This document shows positions 52,252-60,737 of a stretch of 64,000 nt of DNA, one piece after another (within the stretch, counting starts at the first letter, position 1; each line of letters begins with the position of its first letter). The stretch lies in the NCBI GenBank assembly GCA_910588095.1, contig CAJUQH010000007.1:1-64000 (forward strand), written 5' to 3'. The notes below the pieces were generated by a model, which saw only the letters and a list, made by a program, of their open reading frames with translations, searched no databases and was not told the DNA's origin. This stretch comes from an uncultured Eggerthellaceae bacterium (GTDB taxonomy: Bacteria; Actinomycetota; Coriobacteriia; Coriobacteriales; Eggerthellaceae). Position numbers and translations under genes: made by a program.

Positions 52252-53487
52252 ATGGCAGAGCTTCCCCAGATAGAGACGCTGCGCCATGCTCAGGCGCCCC
52301 AGCGGGCCGAAAAGCCGCCCTCGCGGCTGGCGCGACTGGTGAACATCCCCTTCGTCACCATCGTGGCGCTGCTGGTGAGCTACGGGCTGCTCGTGTGCTG
52401 GTCGGCCACGTCGGTCAGCGAGGACCACAACTTCTCGCGCCAGCTCATGGGCGTGGCCATGGGGCTCGTGTGCATGGTGGTGGTCTGGCGGTTCGACTAC
52501 CGCAAGCTAGGCAGCATGACCACGTTCTTCCTGGTGGTGAACGTGGTGCTCATACTGTCGCCCCACATACCGGGCCTCGGCACCGACGCGGGCATGGGCG
52601 CGAAGTCGTGGATCAAGCTGGGCATGCAGGTGCAGCCCGGCGAGTTCGCCAAGGTGACCGTGGTGCTGTTCGCCGCCAGCTTGGTGGCCCGCTACAACGG
52701 CCAGCTGGACAGCCTGCGCGAGTACTGCAAGGTGGTGGGCTTCCTGCTCGTGCCGTTCGTGTGCATCATGACCCAGCCAGACCTGGGCACGGGCCTGGTG
52801 TACCTGTTCATATCGGCCACGGTGCTGGTCATGGGCGGTGCGCGGCTGCGCTTCCTGCTGGTCACGCTGGGGGTGTGCGTGGCGCTGGTAGCGGCGGTGT
52901 TCGCCATCGACGAGGTGCTGAAGTACGAGACGGCGCCGGGCGAGTACGAGTACCGCCTGCTCAAGCAGTACCAGCGCAAGCGCCTTCTGGTGTTCCTGGA
53001 CCCCGAGGGCGACCTTTCGGGCGACGGCTACAACCTGGCCCAGGCCAAGATCGCCATCGGCTCGGGCGGGCTGTTCGGCGTGGGGCTGCTGCACGGCACC
53101 CAGGCCGCCTACGGCTACTTGCCCGAGGCGCCCACCGACTTCATCTTCTGCGTGCTGTGCGAGGAGCTGGGCTTCGCGGGCGCGTTCCTGCTCATCGCGC
53201 TCTATGCCGCGCTGTTCTTCGTTTCGTTACGGATAGCCCGCAGCTGCGGCAACCTGTTCGGCATGCTCATCGTGTGTGCTATCGTCGGCATGTGGCTGTT
53301 CCAGATACTTGAGAACATAGGCATGACCTGCGGTTTGATGCCCATTACCGGCATCCCGCTGCCGTTCGTGAGCTACGGCACGTCGTTCATGATCACGAAC
53401 TTCGTCATGCTGGGGCTCATCGGCTCGGTCTGGAGCCACGACGACGCGCTCAACTCTAGGAGGACCTCTTATGCAGCTACCCGTTGA
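52252..53487 (+). CDS. rodA: SEDS peptidoglycan polymerase RodA
   Basis: A 411-residue polytopic membrane glycosyltransferase that polymerises lipid II with PBP2. About ten membrane segments are visible. SEDS signatures are GAKSWIKLGMQVQPGEFAK, the MTQPDLGTGLVYL segment, PEAPTDFIFCVLCEELGF (the conserved acidic loop) and MPITGIPLPFVSYGTSF. The absence of dcw-cluster genes and the place after mrdA favour RodA over FtsW. Its end overlaps the next gene by 17 bases. Confidence 0.94.
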   Translation: MAELPQIETLRHAQAPQRAEKPPSRLARLVNIPFVTIVALLVSYGLLVCWSATSVSEDHNFSRQLMGVAMGLVCMVVVWRFDYRKLGSMTTFFLVVNVVLILSPHIPGLGTDAGMGAKSWIKLGMQVQPGEFAKVTVVLFAASLVARYNGQLDSLREYCKVVGFLLVPFVCIMTQPDLGTGLVYLFISATVLVMGGARLRFLLVTLGVCVALVAAVFAIDEVLKYETAPGEYEYRLLKQYQRKRLLVFLDPEGDLSGDGYNLAQAKIAIGSGGLFGVGLLHGTQAAYGYLPEAPTDFIFCVLCEELGFAGAFLLIALYAALFFVSLRIARSCGNLFGMLIVCAIVGMWLFQILENIGMTCGLMPITGIPLPFVSYGTSFMITNFVMLGLIGSVWSHDDALNSRRTSYAATR

Positions 53488-54652
53488 CATCCCTGCCGTG
53501 CTGAAAGCTGCCACCGACCTCGAGGAAGCCGCCAAGACGCCGCTTTCCGTGTCGGTGCTCATCGACGACACCGCTCCGGGCGACTGCGTGGGCCACGTGC
53601 GCGCGGCCTTCGCGTCCACTGGCGCCCACACTCGCGTGACCATCGGCTACCTGGACGACGAGCCGGTGCAGTCCCATGGTGGCGACGACTTCGCCGTGCT
53701 GGTGGCGGGCACCGCGCCCTTCATCGGCGCCCAGGCGGCGCGGCTGCGCGAGGCGGGCATACCGGTCATGGTGGCCACCACGCTGCCCTCGCTCGTGCAC
53801 GATGCGGCCGTGGAGGCGGGCTGGCCCATTCCGATGGGCGACATCTGCGCGCCGGGCGACGAGCCCATAGGCGCGGTGCGGCGGGCGCTGGACAAGGTGC
53901 TCAAGCGCGGGGAAGACACCGAGGGCCGTGCGGCGGCTGCGGAACCCGATGCCGTCGACCCGGCGGCCGATGTGGACGAGGCGGTGCAAGAGGGCGCCGA
54001 CGAGCTGGCGCTGGCAGCCGAGCCCGGCGAGCCCTTCGCGCTGGACGAGGAAGCCGTCGGCAGTTTCGACGTGCGCATGGGCGAGTGGATATGCGCGGCG
54101 GTGCCCGAGAAGAAGCTGGCCTGCGCTCTGGCGTTCCCTTTCGTGCGCCGACCGCTGGCGCTGGACGCCGTGAACGCCACGTCGATGCAGAACGGCGTCG
54201 TGGGCCTGGTGCCCATCATACCGGGCGCCGACATGCCCATCATGACGCTCAACCAGATGAAGATGCTGCTGCAGATAGCCGCCGCCTACGGCCAGCCTCT
54301 CGACGCCAACCGCATCAAGGAGCTGGCGGCCGTGCTGGGCGGCGCGTTCGTGCTGCGCAACGTGGCCCGCAGCGCCGCCGGGTTCGTGCCGGTGCTGGGC
54401 TGGGCCGTGCGCGGTGCCGTGGGCTTCGCCGGCACCGAGGCCATGGGCCGCATGGCCATCGAGTACTTCGAGGCCGGGGGCGACCTGGTGGGCGTGGCGT
54501 CGGTGGTGCAGAACGGCAGCGGCGCGGCGGTGGCCGCCGTGCAGAAGGCGGCCGCCACGCCGGCGGGCGGCAAGGTGCTCGGCGCGGCGAAGGACGCGGC
54601 GGGCAAGGCCGTGAAGGCGCTGCGCGGCGCGAAGAAGAAAGGGAAGCGTTGA
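53471..54652 (+). CDS. DUF697-like membrane-associated protein
   Basis: A 393-residue protein. The N-terminal 150 residues look like a small Rossmann-type fold (FAVLVAGTAPFIGAQAARLREAGIPVMVATTL). An acidic linker follows, then a C-terminal DUF697-like region (VPIIPGADMPIMTLNQMKMLLQIAAAYG) with hydrophobic helices (GFVPVLGWAVRGAVGFAG) and a Lys-rich end. DUF697 occurs on GTPases and membrane proteins with unclear roles; no GTPase motif is seen here. It overlaps rodA by 17 bases and the radical SAM gene by four, so it is co-translated with the elongation cluster. Confidence 0.65.
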   Translation: MQLPVDIPAVLKAATDLEEAAKTPLSVSVLIDDTAPGDCVGHVRAAFASTGAHTRVTIGYLDDEPVQSHGGDDFAVLVAGTAPFIGAQAARLREAGIPVMVATTLPSLVHDAAVEAGWPIPMGDICAPGDEPIGAVRRALDKVLKRGEDTEGRAAAAEPDAVDPAADVDEAVQEGADELALAAEPGEPFALDEEAVGSFDVRMGEWICAAVPEKKLACALAFPFVRRPLALDAVNATSMQNGVVGLVPIIPGADMPIMTLNQMKMLLQIAAAYGQPLDANRIKELAAVLGGAFVLRNVARSAAGFVPVLGWAVRGAVGFAGTEAMGRMAIEYFEAGGDLVGVASVVQNGSGAAVAAVQKAAATPAGGKVLGAAKDAAGKAVKALRGAKKKGKR

Positions 54653-56697
54653 TACCTGCGACCGACCTGTGGCCGCGCATCGAGCCGCTGCTGGCGGCAG
54701 TGGAGCGTCCGGCCCGCTACCTTGATCACGAATGGGGCGCGGTGCGCTCGCCCGAGCCGGGCGACGACTTCTCGTTCTGCATGATGTATCCCGACACCTA
54801 CGAGCTGGGGCAGGCCAACCAAGCTGTGCGCATACTGGTTAACGCGGTGAATGCCGCCGAGCACCTGTGGGCCGAGCGGGCGTTCCTGCCCGCGCCCGAC
54901 ATGATAGACGCCATGCGAGCGGCGGGCGTGCCGCTGGCCTCGCTGGAGAGCTGCGCGCCGGTGCATGAGTTCGACGCGCTGGGCATCACGCTGCCCCACG
55001 AGCTGGCGGCCACCAACGTGCTGGAAGCGCTCGACCTGACAGGGCTGCCGCTGCGCGCGGCCGACCGCGCCGAGGCCGACCCCTTCGTGCTGGCCGGTGG
55101 CCCGTGCGCCTTCAACCCCGAGCCCTACGCCCCGTTCTTCGACGCCATCATGGTGGGCGAAGGCGAGGAGATGCTGCCCGAGGTGCTGGCGGCGCTGCGG
55201 GAGGGGCGGGCCGCGGGCCGGCCGCGGGCCGACATCCTGCGCTACCTGGCGGCCATCCCGGGCGTGTACGTGCCCGGGCTATATGCCTGGCGCGCGACCG
55301 ACGAGGCCCAGGCGGCGGGCAGCTGGGCGGCGCCTGGCAGCGGCGCGCCGGCCATGGTGGCCAAGCGCGTGTTCGAGGGCTTCGCGGAAAGCGACGCGTG
55401 GGAGCCGTGCATCGTGCCCTTCACCGAGGTGGTGCATGATCGCCTGAACGTCGAGGTGCTGCGCGGCTGCGCTCGCGGCTGCCGCTTCTGCCAGGCGGGC
55501 ATGATGTACCGGCCGGTGCGCGAGCGCTCGGCGGACAACGTGGTGGCTGCCGTGCTGCGCGGGCTGGACGAGACGGGCTACGACGAGGTGAGCCTGACCT
55601 CGCTCTCGTCCACCGACCATTCCCAGATAGCCAGCATCCTGAGCCGCCTGAACCGCGAATGCGCGGGCAAGGGCATCCGCGTTTCGGTGCCGTCGCAGCG
55701 CCTGGACGCCTTCGGCGTGCAGATGGCCCAGCTGGTGGCCGGCCAGAAGAAGGGCGGCCTCACCTTCGCGCCCGAGGCGGGCACCCAGCGCCTGCGCGAC
55801 GTCATCAACAAGAACGTGACCGAGGACGACCTGTTCAGCGCCATCGACGCGGCGTTCGCCGCCGGGTGGCGCCGCTGCAAGCTGTACTTCATGGTGGGCC
55901 TGCCCACCGAGACCGACGACGACATAAAGGGCATCGCCAGCCTGGCGCAGCGCGCCTACGACCGCGCGCGGGCCGCCGTGCCGGCCGACCAGCGCGGCAA
56001 CGTGAAGGTGGGCGTTTCGGTGGCGGTGTTCGTCCCCAAGGCCCAGACGCCCTTCCAGTGGGATGGCCAGATAGCCCCTGAGGAGGTGCAGCGCCGGGTG
56101 GACCTGCTGCGGCGCAGCGTGAAGTACCGCGCGGTGGACGTGAGCTACCACGACCCCAAGAGCTCCTTCGTCGAGGCGGTCATGAGCCGCGGCGGCCGCG
56201 AGGTGGCGGCGCTGGTGGAGCAGGCGTGGCAGCGCGGGGCGCGCTTCGACGCGTGGACCGAGATGTTCGACGAGCAGGCGTGGCGCGGGGCAGCCGAGAG
56301 CCTGGGGCTCGACCTGGCGGCCATCGCCCAGACCACCTACGAGCCGGGCTACGTGCTGCCTTGGGCGCACATATCGGCTGGCGTGTCCCAGCGGTTCCTG
56401 GCGCGCGAGCGCGCGCGGGCGGCCGAGGGCGTGACGACGCCCGACTGCACCTTCGACGATTGCAGCGCGTGCGGCGTGTGCCCCGACCTGGGGGTGGCCA
56501 ACGTGCTGGCAGCGGCGCGGAAGGCGGGGGGCGAAGAGCCCGCGCCCGGCGATGCTGACGGGCATGCTGACGACGGCCTGGATGACCTGGACGACTTGGA
56601 CAGCGTGCGCAGCGAGCGGGATGCTGGCGCGAACCTCTGGGACGATTGGGACGACGACCTGGACGAGCCTGCAGACGATGAAGGAGGCCCCCGATGA
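54649..56697 (+). CDS. TIGR03960-type radical SAM protein
   Basis: A 682-residue radical S-adenosylmethionine enzyme. An N-terminal B12-binding-like region (MMYPDTYELGQANQAVRIL) precedes the radical SAM core with the cluster-binding CARGCRFC in EVLRGCARGCRFCQAGMMYRP, and then LTSLSSTDHSQ and TFAPEAGTQRLRDVINKN. This matches the TIGR03960 family, which is usually next to a DUF2344 protein, as here; its substrate is not established. Start TTG at 54649 with AAGGGAAG upstream, overlapping the previous stop. The last 80 residues are strongly acidic (DDLDDLDS, WDDWDDDLDEPADDE), an unusual tail. Confidence 0.88.
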   Translation: MIPATDLWPRIEPLLAAVERPARYLDHEWGAVRSPEPGDDFSFCMMYPDTYELGQANQAVRILVNAVNAAEHLWAERAFLPAPDMIDAMRAAGVPLASLESCAPVHEFDALGITLPHELAATNVLEALDLTGLPLRAADRAEADPFVLAGGPCAFNPEPYAPFFDAIMVGEGEEMLPEVLAALREGRAAGRPRADILRYLAAIPGVYVPGLYAWRATDEAQAAGSWAAPGSGAPAMVAKRVFEGFAESDAWEPCIVPFTEVVHDRLNVEVLRGCARGCRFCQAGMMYRPVRERSADNVVAAVLRGLDETGYDEVSLTSLSSTDHSQIASILSRLNRECAGKGIRVSVPSQRLDAFGVQMAQLVAGQKKGGLTFAPEAGTQRLRDVINKNVTEDDLFSAIDAAFAAGWRRCKLYFMVGLPTETDDDIKGIASLAQRAYDRARAAVPADQRGNVKVGVSVAVFVPKAQTPFQWDGQIAPEEVQRRVDLLRRSVKYRAVDVSYHDPKSSFVEAVMSRGGREVAALVEQAWQRGARFDAWTEMFDEQAWRGAAESLGLDLAAIAQTTYEPGYVLPWAHISAGVSQRFLARERARAAEGVTTPDCTFDDCSACGVCPDLGVANVLAAARKAGGEEPAPGDADGHADDGLDDLDDLDSVRSERDAGANLWDDWDDDLDEPADDEGGPR

Positions 56698-57338
56698 CCG
56701 AAGGCCGCACGTTCCGCCTGCGCGTCAGCTTCGTGAAGCAGGGCAGGCTGGCCATGCTCTCGCACTTGGAGCTCGCCCGCGCCCTTGAGCGCGCCGTGCG
56801 CCGCGCGAAGCTGCCCTACGCCGTCTCCAACGGGTTCTCGCCCCACATGCGCATCGCCTTCGGGGCCGCGCTGCCCGTGGGGGTGGGGGGCACCGCTGAG
56901 GTGTGCGACGTCACCCTGACCAGCTACCTGGCACCTGCCAAGGCGCTTGAGGCCCTGCAGGCGGCCAGCGCACCCGATTTGATGCCCTTCGACTGCGCCT
57001 ATGTCGAGCCCGGCGCGCCGGCGGCATCGGCCGCGTTCCCGGTGGGGGTGTACGAGGTGCGCCTTTCCGTCGCGCCCGAGCGCGTGGTAGTGCCCGACAC
57101 GGTCACCGTGGTGCGCAAGCGCAAGGAGAAGGTGCTGGAAGTGGCTGATTTCCTGTGCGGGCCTGTAGAGGCGGAAGGAGCAGTGCTGCGCTTGGCGCTG
57201 GAATCGAAGCCCACTGGCTCGTTGCGGGTGGACAAGCTCGTGGATGCCTGCCTGGAAGCCACCAAGGCCGCAGGCTGCTTGTCGCCCGATGCTCGCGTGG
57301 CATCCATCACGCGCATCGAGCAGAGGGAGAATTGCTAG
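56694..57338 (+). CDS. DUF2344 (TIGR03936) family protein
   Basis: A 214-residue protein opening FRLRVSFVKQGRLAMLSHLELARALERAVRRA, the signature of the DUF2344 family that accompanies TIGR03960 radical SAM proteins, sometimes as a fusion. The central NGFSPHMRIAFGAALPVGV is the other conserved block. A role in RNA modification has been suggested for this pair from its neighbours in other genomes; it is not proven. It overlaps the radical SAM gene by four bases (ATGA). RNase G and rplU-rpmA, often downstream in other genomes, are replaced here by a surface-protein locus. Confidence 0.85.
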   Translation: MTEGRTFRLRVSFVKQGRLAMLSHLELARALERAVRRAKLPYAVSNGFSPHMRIAFGAALPVGVGGTAEVCDVTLTSYLAPAKALEALQAASAPDLMPFDCAYVEPGAPAASAAFPVGVYEVRLSVAPERVVVPDTVTVVRKRKEKVLEVADFLCGPVEAEGAVLRLALESKPTGSLRVDKLVDACLEATKAAGCLSPDARVASITRIEQRENC

Positions 57339-57447
57339 AAAAGGGTGGATGGCGTTCGGAATAGTGCTGCACTTCAAAGCACAGCAGCGCCCGTCGGTTG
57401 ATAACCCTCTGAAGTGAGTTACCTAAACGGGTGATGCCTATCGGAGA

Positions 57448-57477
57448 GCTGAGTTATGCCAGTAACTCAGCTTTCTT
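57448..57477 (+). terminator. Terminator hairpin after the radical SAM/DUF2344 genes
   Basis: GCTGAGTTA and TAACTCAGC form a perfect 9-bp stem around TGCCAG, extended outward by GAGA/TTTC with one G-U pair, followed by a T-rich stretch. It lies 110 bases after the DUF2344 stop and overlaps the end of a small minus-strand ORF. Confidence 0.75.
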
Positions 57478-57607
57478 CATGTTCGGGCATCATCTTGCTT
57501 CTCCGTCTTCGGTGGAACCTATCAACGCAATCAAGAATAAGATTCAGGATCGTACAGGCTGCACCGGCTATGCCGGCGAGCGCTGCAATGGTCGTCAATA
57601 TATCCAT
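57467..57607 (-). CDS. Possible 46-residue hydrophobic peptide (toxin- or holin-like)
   Basis: A small minus-strand frame beginning MDILTTIAALAGIAGAAC, continuing with a hydrophobic stretch (TILNLILDCV) and then a basic cluster (DRFHRRRRSK) and an acidic end. One transmembrane helix followed by positive charges is the usual form of small membrane toxins and holin-like peptides. Its stop lies in the terminator hairpin at 57448-57477. The ribosome site is weak (AAAG upstream), so it may not be translated. No known family was recognised; a chance frame is possible. Confidence 0.35.
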   Translation of the reverse strand: MDILTTIAALAGIAGAACTILNLILDCVDRFHRRRRSKMMPEHEES

Positions 57608-57678
57608 GGTTTCTTTCGTATCCCCTGGTCGCTCATGCGTCCGAGAGCTTCGGCCCCGACGGGGCGCTGTGGCGCTTC

Positions 57679-57707
57679 TTGCAATTTGTCAATGTGGCTG
57701 GTATTCT
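57679..57707 (+). promoter_or_regulatory. Promoter of the third LRR gene leader
   Basis: TTGCAA (57679-57684), 17 bases and TATTCT (57702-57707), with TGG before it, make an extended -10 promoter. It occupies the same place relative to the first leader helix as the promoter at 10912-10940. Confidence 0.6.
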
Positions 57708-57710
57708 CGC

Positions 57711-57977
57711 AGGTGCTAAACATCGACGCTGCATGGCGGCATTCGATAACAACCGAATACAGAAATCCCCTGTGGACCACATATTGGGTCACAAATCATC
57801 AAAGAGGGCATCTGCCATTCTGGGTTTGTGTTCCAGTATGCATTCTGGTCTGTTATCGAACTCGATGTTTAGCGACTGCGGTGGATGCCCTCCTTGCTGC
57901 ATGTCGCTATCGCACGCGAACCATAGGGTTTCTTCCGCAGTGTGGAATGACCGCACCACGGGAAGGAGCCGGTTGCA
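57711..57977 (+). promoter_or_regulatory. Long structured 5' leader of the third LRR gene (copy C)
   Basis: GCTAAACATCGA (57715-57726) pairs with TCGATGTTTAGC (57862-57873), and TTCGATAAC (57742-57750) with GTTATCGAA (57852-57860). GAGGGCATC (57804-57812) in the loop is complementary to GATGCCCTC (57884-57892) beyond the stem, the same interleaved topology as in the 10.7-kb leader. The helices differ in sequence from copy A but stay paired, while the loop blocks ACCGAATAC, GAGGGCATCTGCC and GGTGGATGCCCTCC are conserved. CTTCC (57932-57936) could mask the GGAAG of the ribosome site. Confidence 0.72.
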
Positions 57978-60551
57978 ATGCGAGCACCTGCTGTTTCTTT
58001 CACCCATAAGCTAGCCGCTGTCACTCTGGCAGCCTTGCTGACGTTCACTCTTGTGCCCCTCGCTTACGCAGATGGGGAAGGCTCCGGCTCAGTTGAGGAT
58101 GAAGCCGCAGCGTCGGGCTTGCCTGACCAGTCAAATGATTCCGCTGATTCTTCTTCCGGGGAGCCACAAGGAGTCAGCACTGAGCAGGATGCGGAAGGCT
58201 CGCCTCTAGCCCCGATGCTTGCATCGGGGTTGGTTGGTAAGCCTTCCAACTTCATCAACTCCGATGTGGCCCTTGATGGCGAACCTGTCATCGGCTCCTT
58301 CACGCTCGATGGCCTCACCTTCGCCGTCATTGACGAATCGACCATCGAGCTTGTCGGGGTCTCGGAGGCGGCGGGGGCCTCGCCTCGACGCGTCGTCGCC
58401 TCGAGCCAAGGTCTCGAGGCTCCTGATGTGTTGCCGGACCTCGGCTCGACCCCTGCCGCCTCCGAGGCCGACGCTGATGCCGGGATGCTCATGCTCCCCG
58501 AATCCGTTGCCTATGAGGGCACCACCTACGCCCTCGCTTCCATAGCCCCCTATGCCTTCTACCTCTCAGGCGTAACGTCCGTCACGCTGCCCGCAAGCGT
58601 GAACGACGTCGATGACCGAGCCTTCCGCTCGAGCGATGTCGCCTCGGTCAGCGTGGCCGATGGCAACGCCTCCTACTCCTCTTACGACGGCGCCATATAT
58701 GACACCGAACAACTTAGCCTCTTGCTCATTCCCGAGGGCAAGCAGGGCACTGTCCGCATCCCGAAGACAGCAGAGATAGCAGAGGCCAGCGTGTTCTCGC
58801 ATTGCCCGCTGGTGGATGCCATCTCTGTGGATGCGGGCAGTGCAGCATTCGCCTCGGAGAATGGTTTGCTCTATACATCCGACTTAACAACGTTACTTCG
58901 AGTCCCAGCAGGAGCCACTGAATCGACCATCCGCGAGGGCTGCACCACCATAGCCGCCGGCGCCCTTGAGGCCTGTGCGAACCTCACGACCATCAACGCG
59001 CCAGCGACCGTGACTTCCATCAGCCCTGATATCTTCCACGCGATACCGACGGTCAGCTTGCCTGCTGCATCTCTCGCAGAAGAAACCTCGCAATTCTCTG
59101 CTATGGTCGCGTTGTCCTCGAACGATGATGATTTGCCTGAGGTTAGCCCGAGCTCTATCACCGTGAGCCTTCCTAAAGGATCGATCGTTCTTCCTTGGGA
59201 AAGAATTGGGTGCATGATATATGACGGTTCCGAATCTGGAAGTAAGCCCATCGCAGAGACGCAAAAGGCTGCGTCTGCCAGGGGGAATTCCAGCCAATCC
59301 GGTGCTCCCGAGACCCCTATCGCGGGGCAGCCAAACCTTATGATCTGTGCCCCCGTAACGACGATTCATGCAAGAGGCATATATGATCAGCAGTATTATG
59401 GACTTACGAACTGTCCAAAAAACAAATGGTTTCGCGCGACCATCTCGTATGCCAATTATGTCTGCGTCTGGCTTACGAAGGACGGAACGCTTGGCTATGG
59501 ACCTACTGCGCATGGCAGTTCAGGTTATTATCTCGGGGTGAATACAAGCTACACTGGCGTGAAGAGCGTTGCTGCGGGAACGAGTCGGGGCAATTTGAAG
59601 CCTATCTCAAGCGGCGGATCGATGTCTTTTGCTAGAGGAGAGGCTATCTACGTATCAATTAACGGGGCAACTGCTGATGTTACCCTCTCCTATGATGCCC
59701 GGGGTGGTACTTTTGCTGATGGGTCGACGTCCGTGAAGACCAAGAAAGGCTCAGGTTCTAAGCTTTCTGACGTTCTCTATCCTGCTGATCCCACAAAACT
59801 TGGCTATACCTTCGCAGGCTGGTGGACGTCGGCAACGGGAGGCGCCCAGGTGACCGCCTCCACGGCGCTTCCGACCTCCAACAAGACCTACTATGCCCAC
59901 TGGTCGCTGAACCCCTATGCCATAACCTACGACCTTGCGGGTGGCAGCGTGTCAGGCAACCCCACCACCTACAATACAGAGACTGCCACCTTCACCCTCA
60001 AGAGCCCGGTCAAGCAAGGCTACACCTTCACGGGCTGGTCGGGTACGGGGCTTTCCGGCTCTGCGAACAAGACGGTCACCATCGAGAAAGGCTCCGTTGG
60101 CGACCGTACCTACACGGCTCATTGGGAGCCAGCTTTATCGGCTGATGTGCCCCTTGAGGTGGAGGCGCGGGTGGATGTGCTCGGCATCGAGGAGCCGGAG
60201 GAGGCTTCCGGCTACATCGAGTCGCGCTGCGGCGAGCCTCTTAAGGTGGCCGAGGTGAAGCTCACCCCGCTTGACGGCGCGAAGGAGCTCTTCGGCGCGG
60301 GCAACGTATCTGACGTGTTCCTCGAGGTTCTGGCGAACAACGGCGCCTCTCCCAACGCCCGCTTCTCCTTGGGCTCTTCCGCAACCGAATCCGACGCATC
60401 CAGGCTCCAAGCCCTCACCATGGCAAGCTACGGAGCCCGCGTGCCCATAAGCTACCGGTTCGCCATGCCGTCCGAGGTGCAGACCTCGCTTCTCGAGCAT
60501 GCCGACCCGAAGCCGGTCTGCACGGTAGCCTATACGGTGGCTTTGGCGTAG
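57978..60551 (+). CDS. BspA-type LRR / InlB-repeat surface protein, intact frame
   Basis: An 857-residue paralogue of the proteins at 39 and 24363 but with an unbroken frame. Signal peptide at residues 1-31 (MRAPAVSFTHKLAAVTLAAL..., cleavage near LAYADG); no G tract is present. Then an acidic linker, the conserved module (NFINSDVALDGEPVIGSF), BspA LRRs at about 58510-59060, a variable AT-richer region at 59100-59700, two Listeria-Bacteroides repeats (GYTFAGWWTS, GYTFTGWSGT) and a terminal domain (VPLEVEARVDVLGIEEPE...) shared with the protein at 39. The ribosome site GGAAGGAGCCGG and the leader match those of the gene at 8166. No LPXTG signal is seen. A role in adhesion is inferred. Confidence 0.87.
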   Translation: MRAPAVSFTHKLAAVTLAALLTFTLVPLAYADGEGSGSVEDEAAASGLPDQSNDSADSSSGEPQGVSTEQDAEGSPLAPMLASGLVGKPSNFINSDVALDGEPVIGSFTLDGLTFAVIDESTIELVGVSEAAGASPRRVVASSQGLEAPDVLPDLGSTPAASEADADAGMLMLPESVAYEGTTYALASIAPYAFYLSGVTSVTLPASVNDVDDRAFRSSDVASVSVADGNASYSSYDGAIYDTEQLSLLLIPEGKQGTVRIPKTAEIAEASVFSHCPLVDAISVDAGSAAFASENGLLYTSDLTTLLRVPAGATESTIREGCTTIAAGALEACANLTTINAPATVTSISPDIFHAIPTVSLPAASLAEETSQFSAMVALSSNDDDLPEVSPSSITVSLPKGSIVLPWERIGCMIYDGSESGSKPIAETQKAASARGNSSQSGAPETPIAGQPNLMICAPVTTIHARGIYDQQYYGLTNCPKNKWFRATISYANYVCVWLTKDGTLGYGPTAHGSSGYYLGVNTSYTGVKSVAAGTSRGNLKPISSGGSMSFARGEAIYVSINGATADVTLSYDARGGTFADGSTSVKTKKGSGSKLSDVLYPADPTKLGYTFAGWWTSATGGAQVTASTALPTSNKTYYAHWSLNPYAITYDLAGGSVSGNPTTYNTETATFTLKSPVKQGYTFTGWSGTGLSGSANKTVTIEKGSVGDRTYTAHWEPALSADVPLEVEARVDVLGIEEPEEASGYIESRCGEPLKVAEVKLTPLDGAKELFGAGNVSDVFLEVLANNGASPNARFSLGSSATESDASRLQALTMASYGARVPISYRFAMPSEVQTSLLEHADPKPVCTVAYTVALA

Positions 60552-60630
60552 GAGCCTGCTGCGCCCTCTCGCTCCATGATGGGCAGCGCCAAGAAGGAAG
60601 CGTGTCGCCGCAAGGGCGCGCTGCGCAGAA

Positions 60631-60708
60631 AAGTTAGCCATTTCGAACTTTCTCGTATCGAAACGTCGAAACAGGTGTATCATGCATTCTGTTAGACATG
60701 GCTAACTT
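60631..60708 (+). promoter_or_regulatory. Paired iron-type operators at the feoA promoter
   Basis: AAGTTAGCCATTTCGAACTT (60631-60650) and CTGTTAGACATGGCTAACTT (60689-60708) are degenerate palindromes. The reverse complement of the second agrees with the first at most positions. A TATCAT -10 (60678-60683) lies between them. The GTTAG...CTAAC core resembles DtxR/IdeR boxes, so iron-dependent repression is likely (inference). Confidence 0.7.
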
Positions 60709-60737
60709 CAAGCCGTATCGAGACAGGAGCCCAAAAC

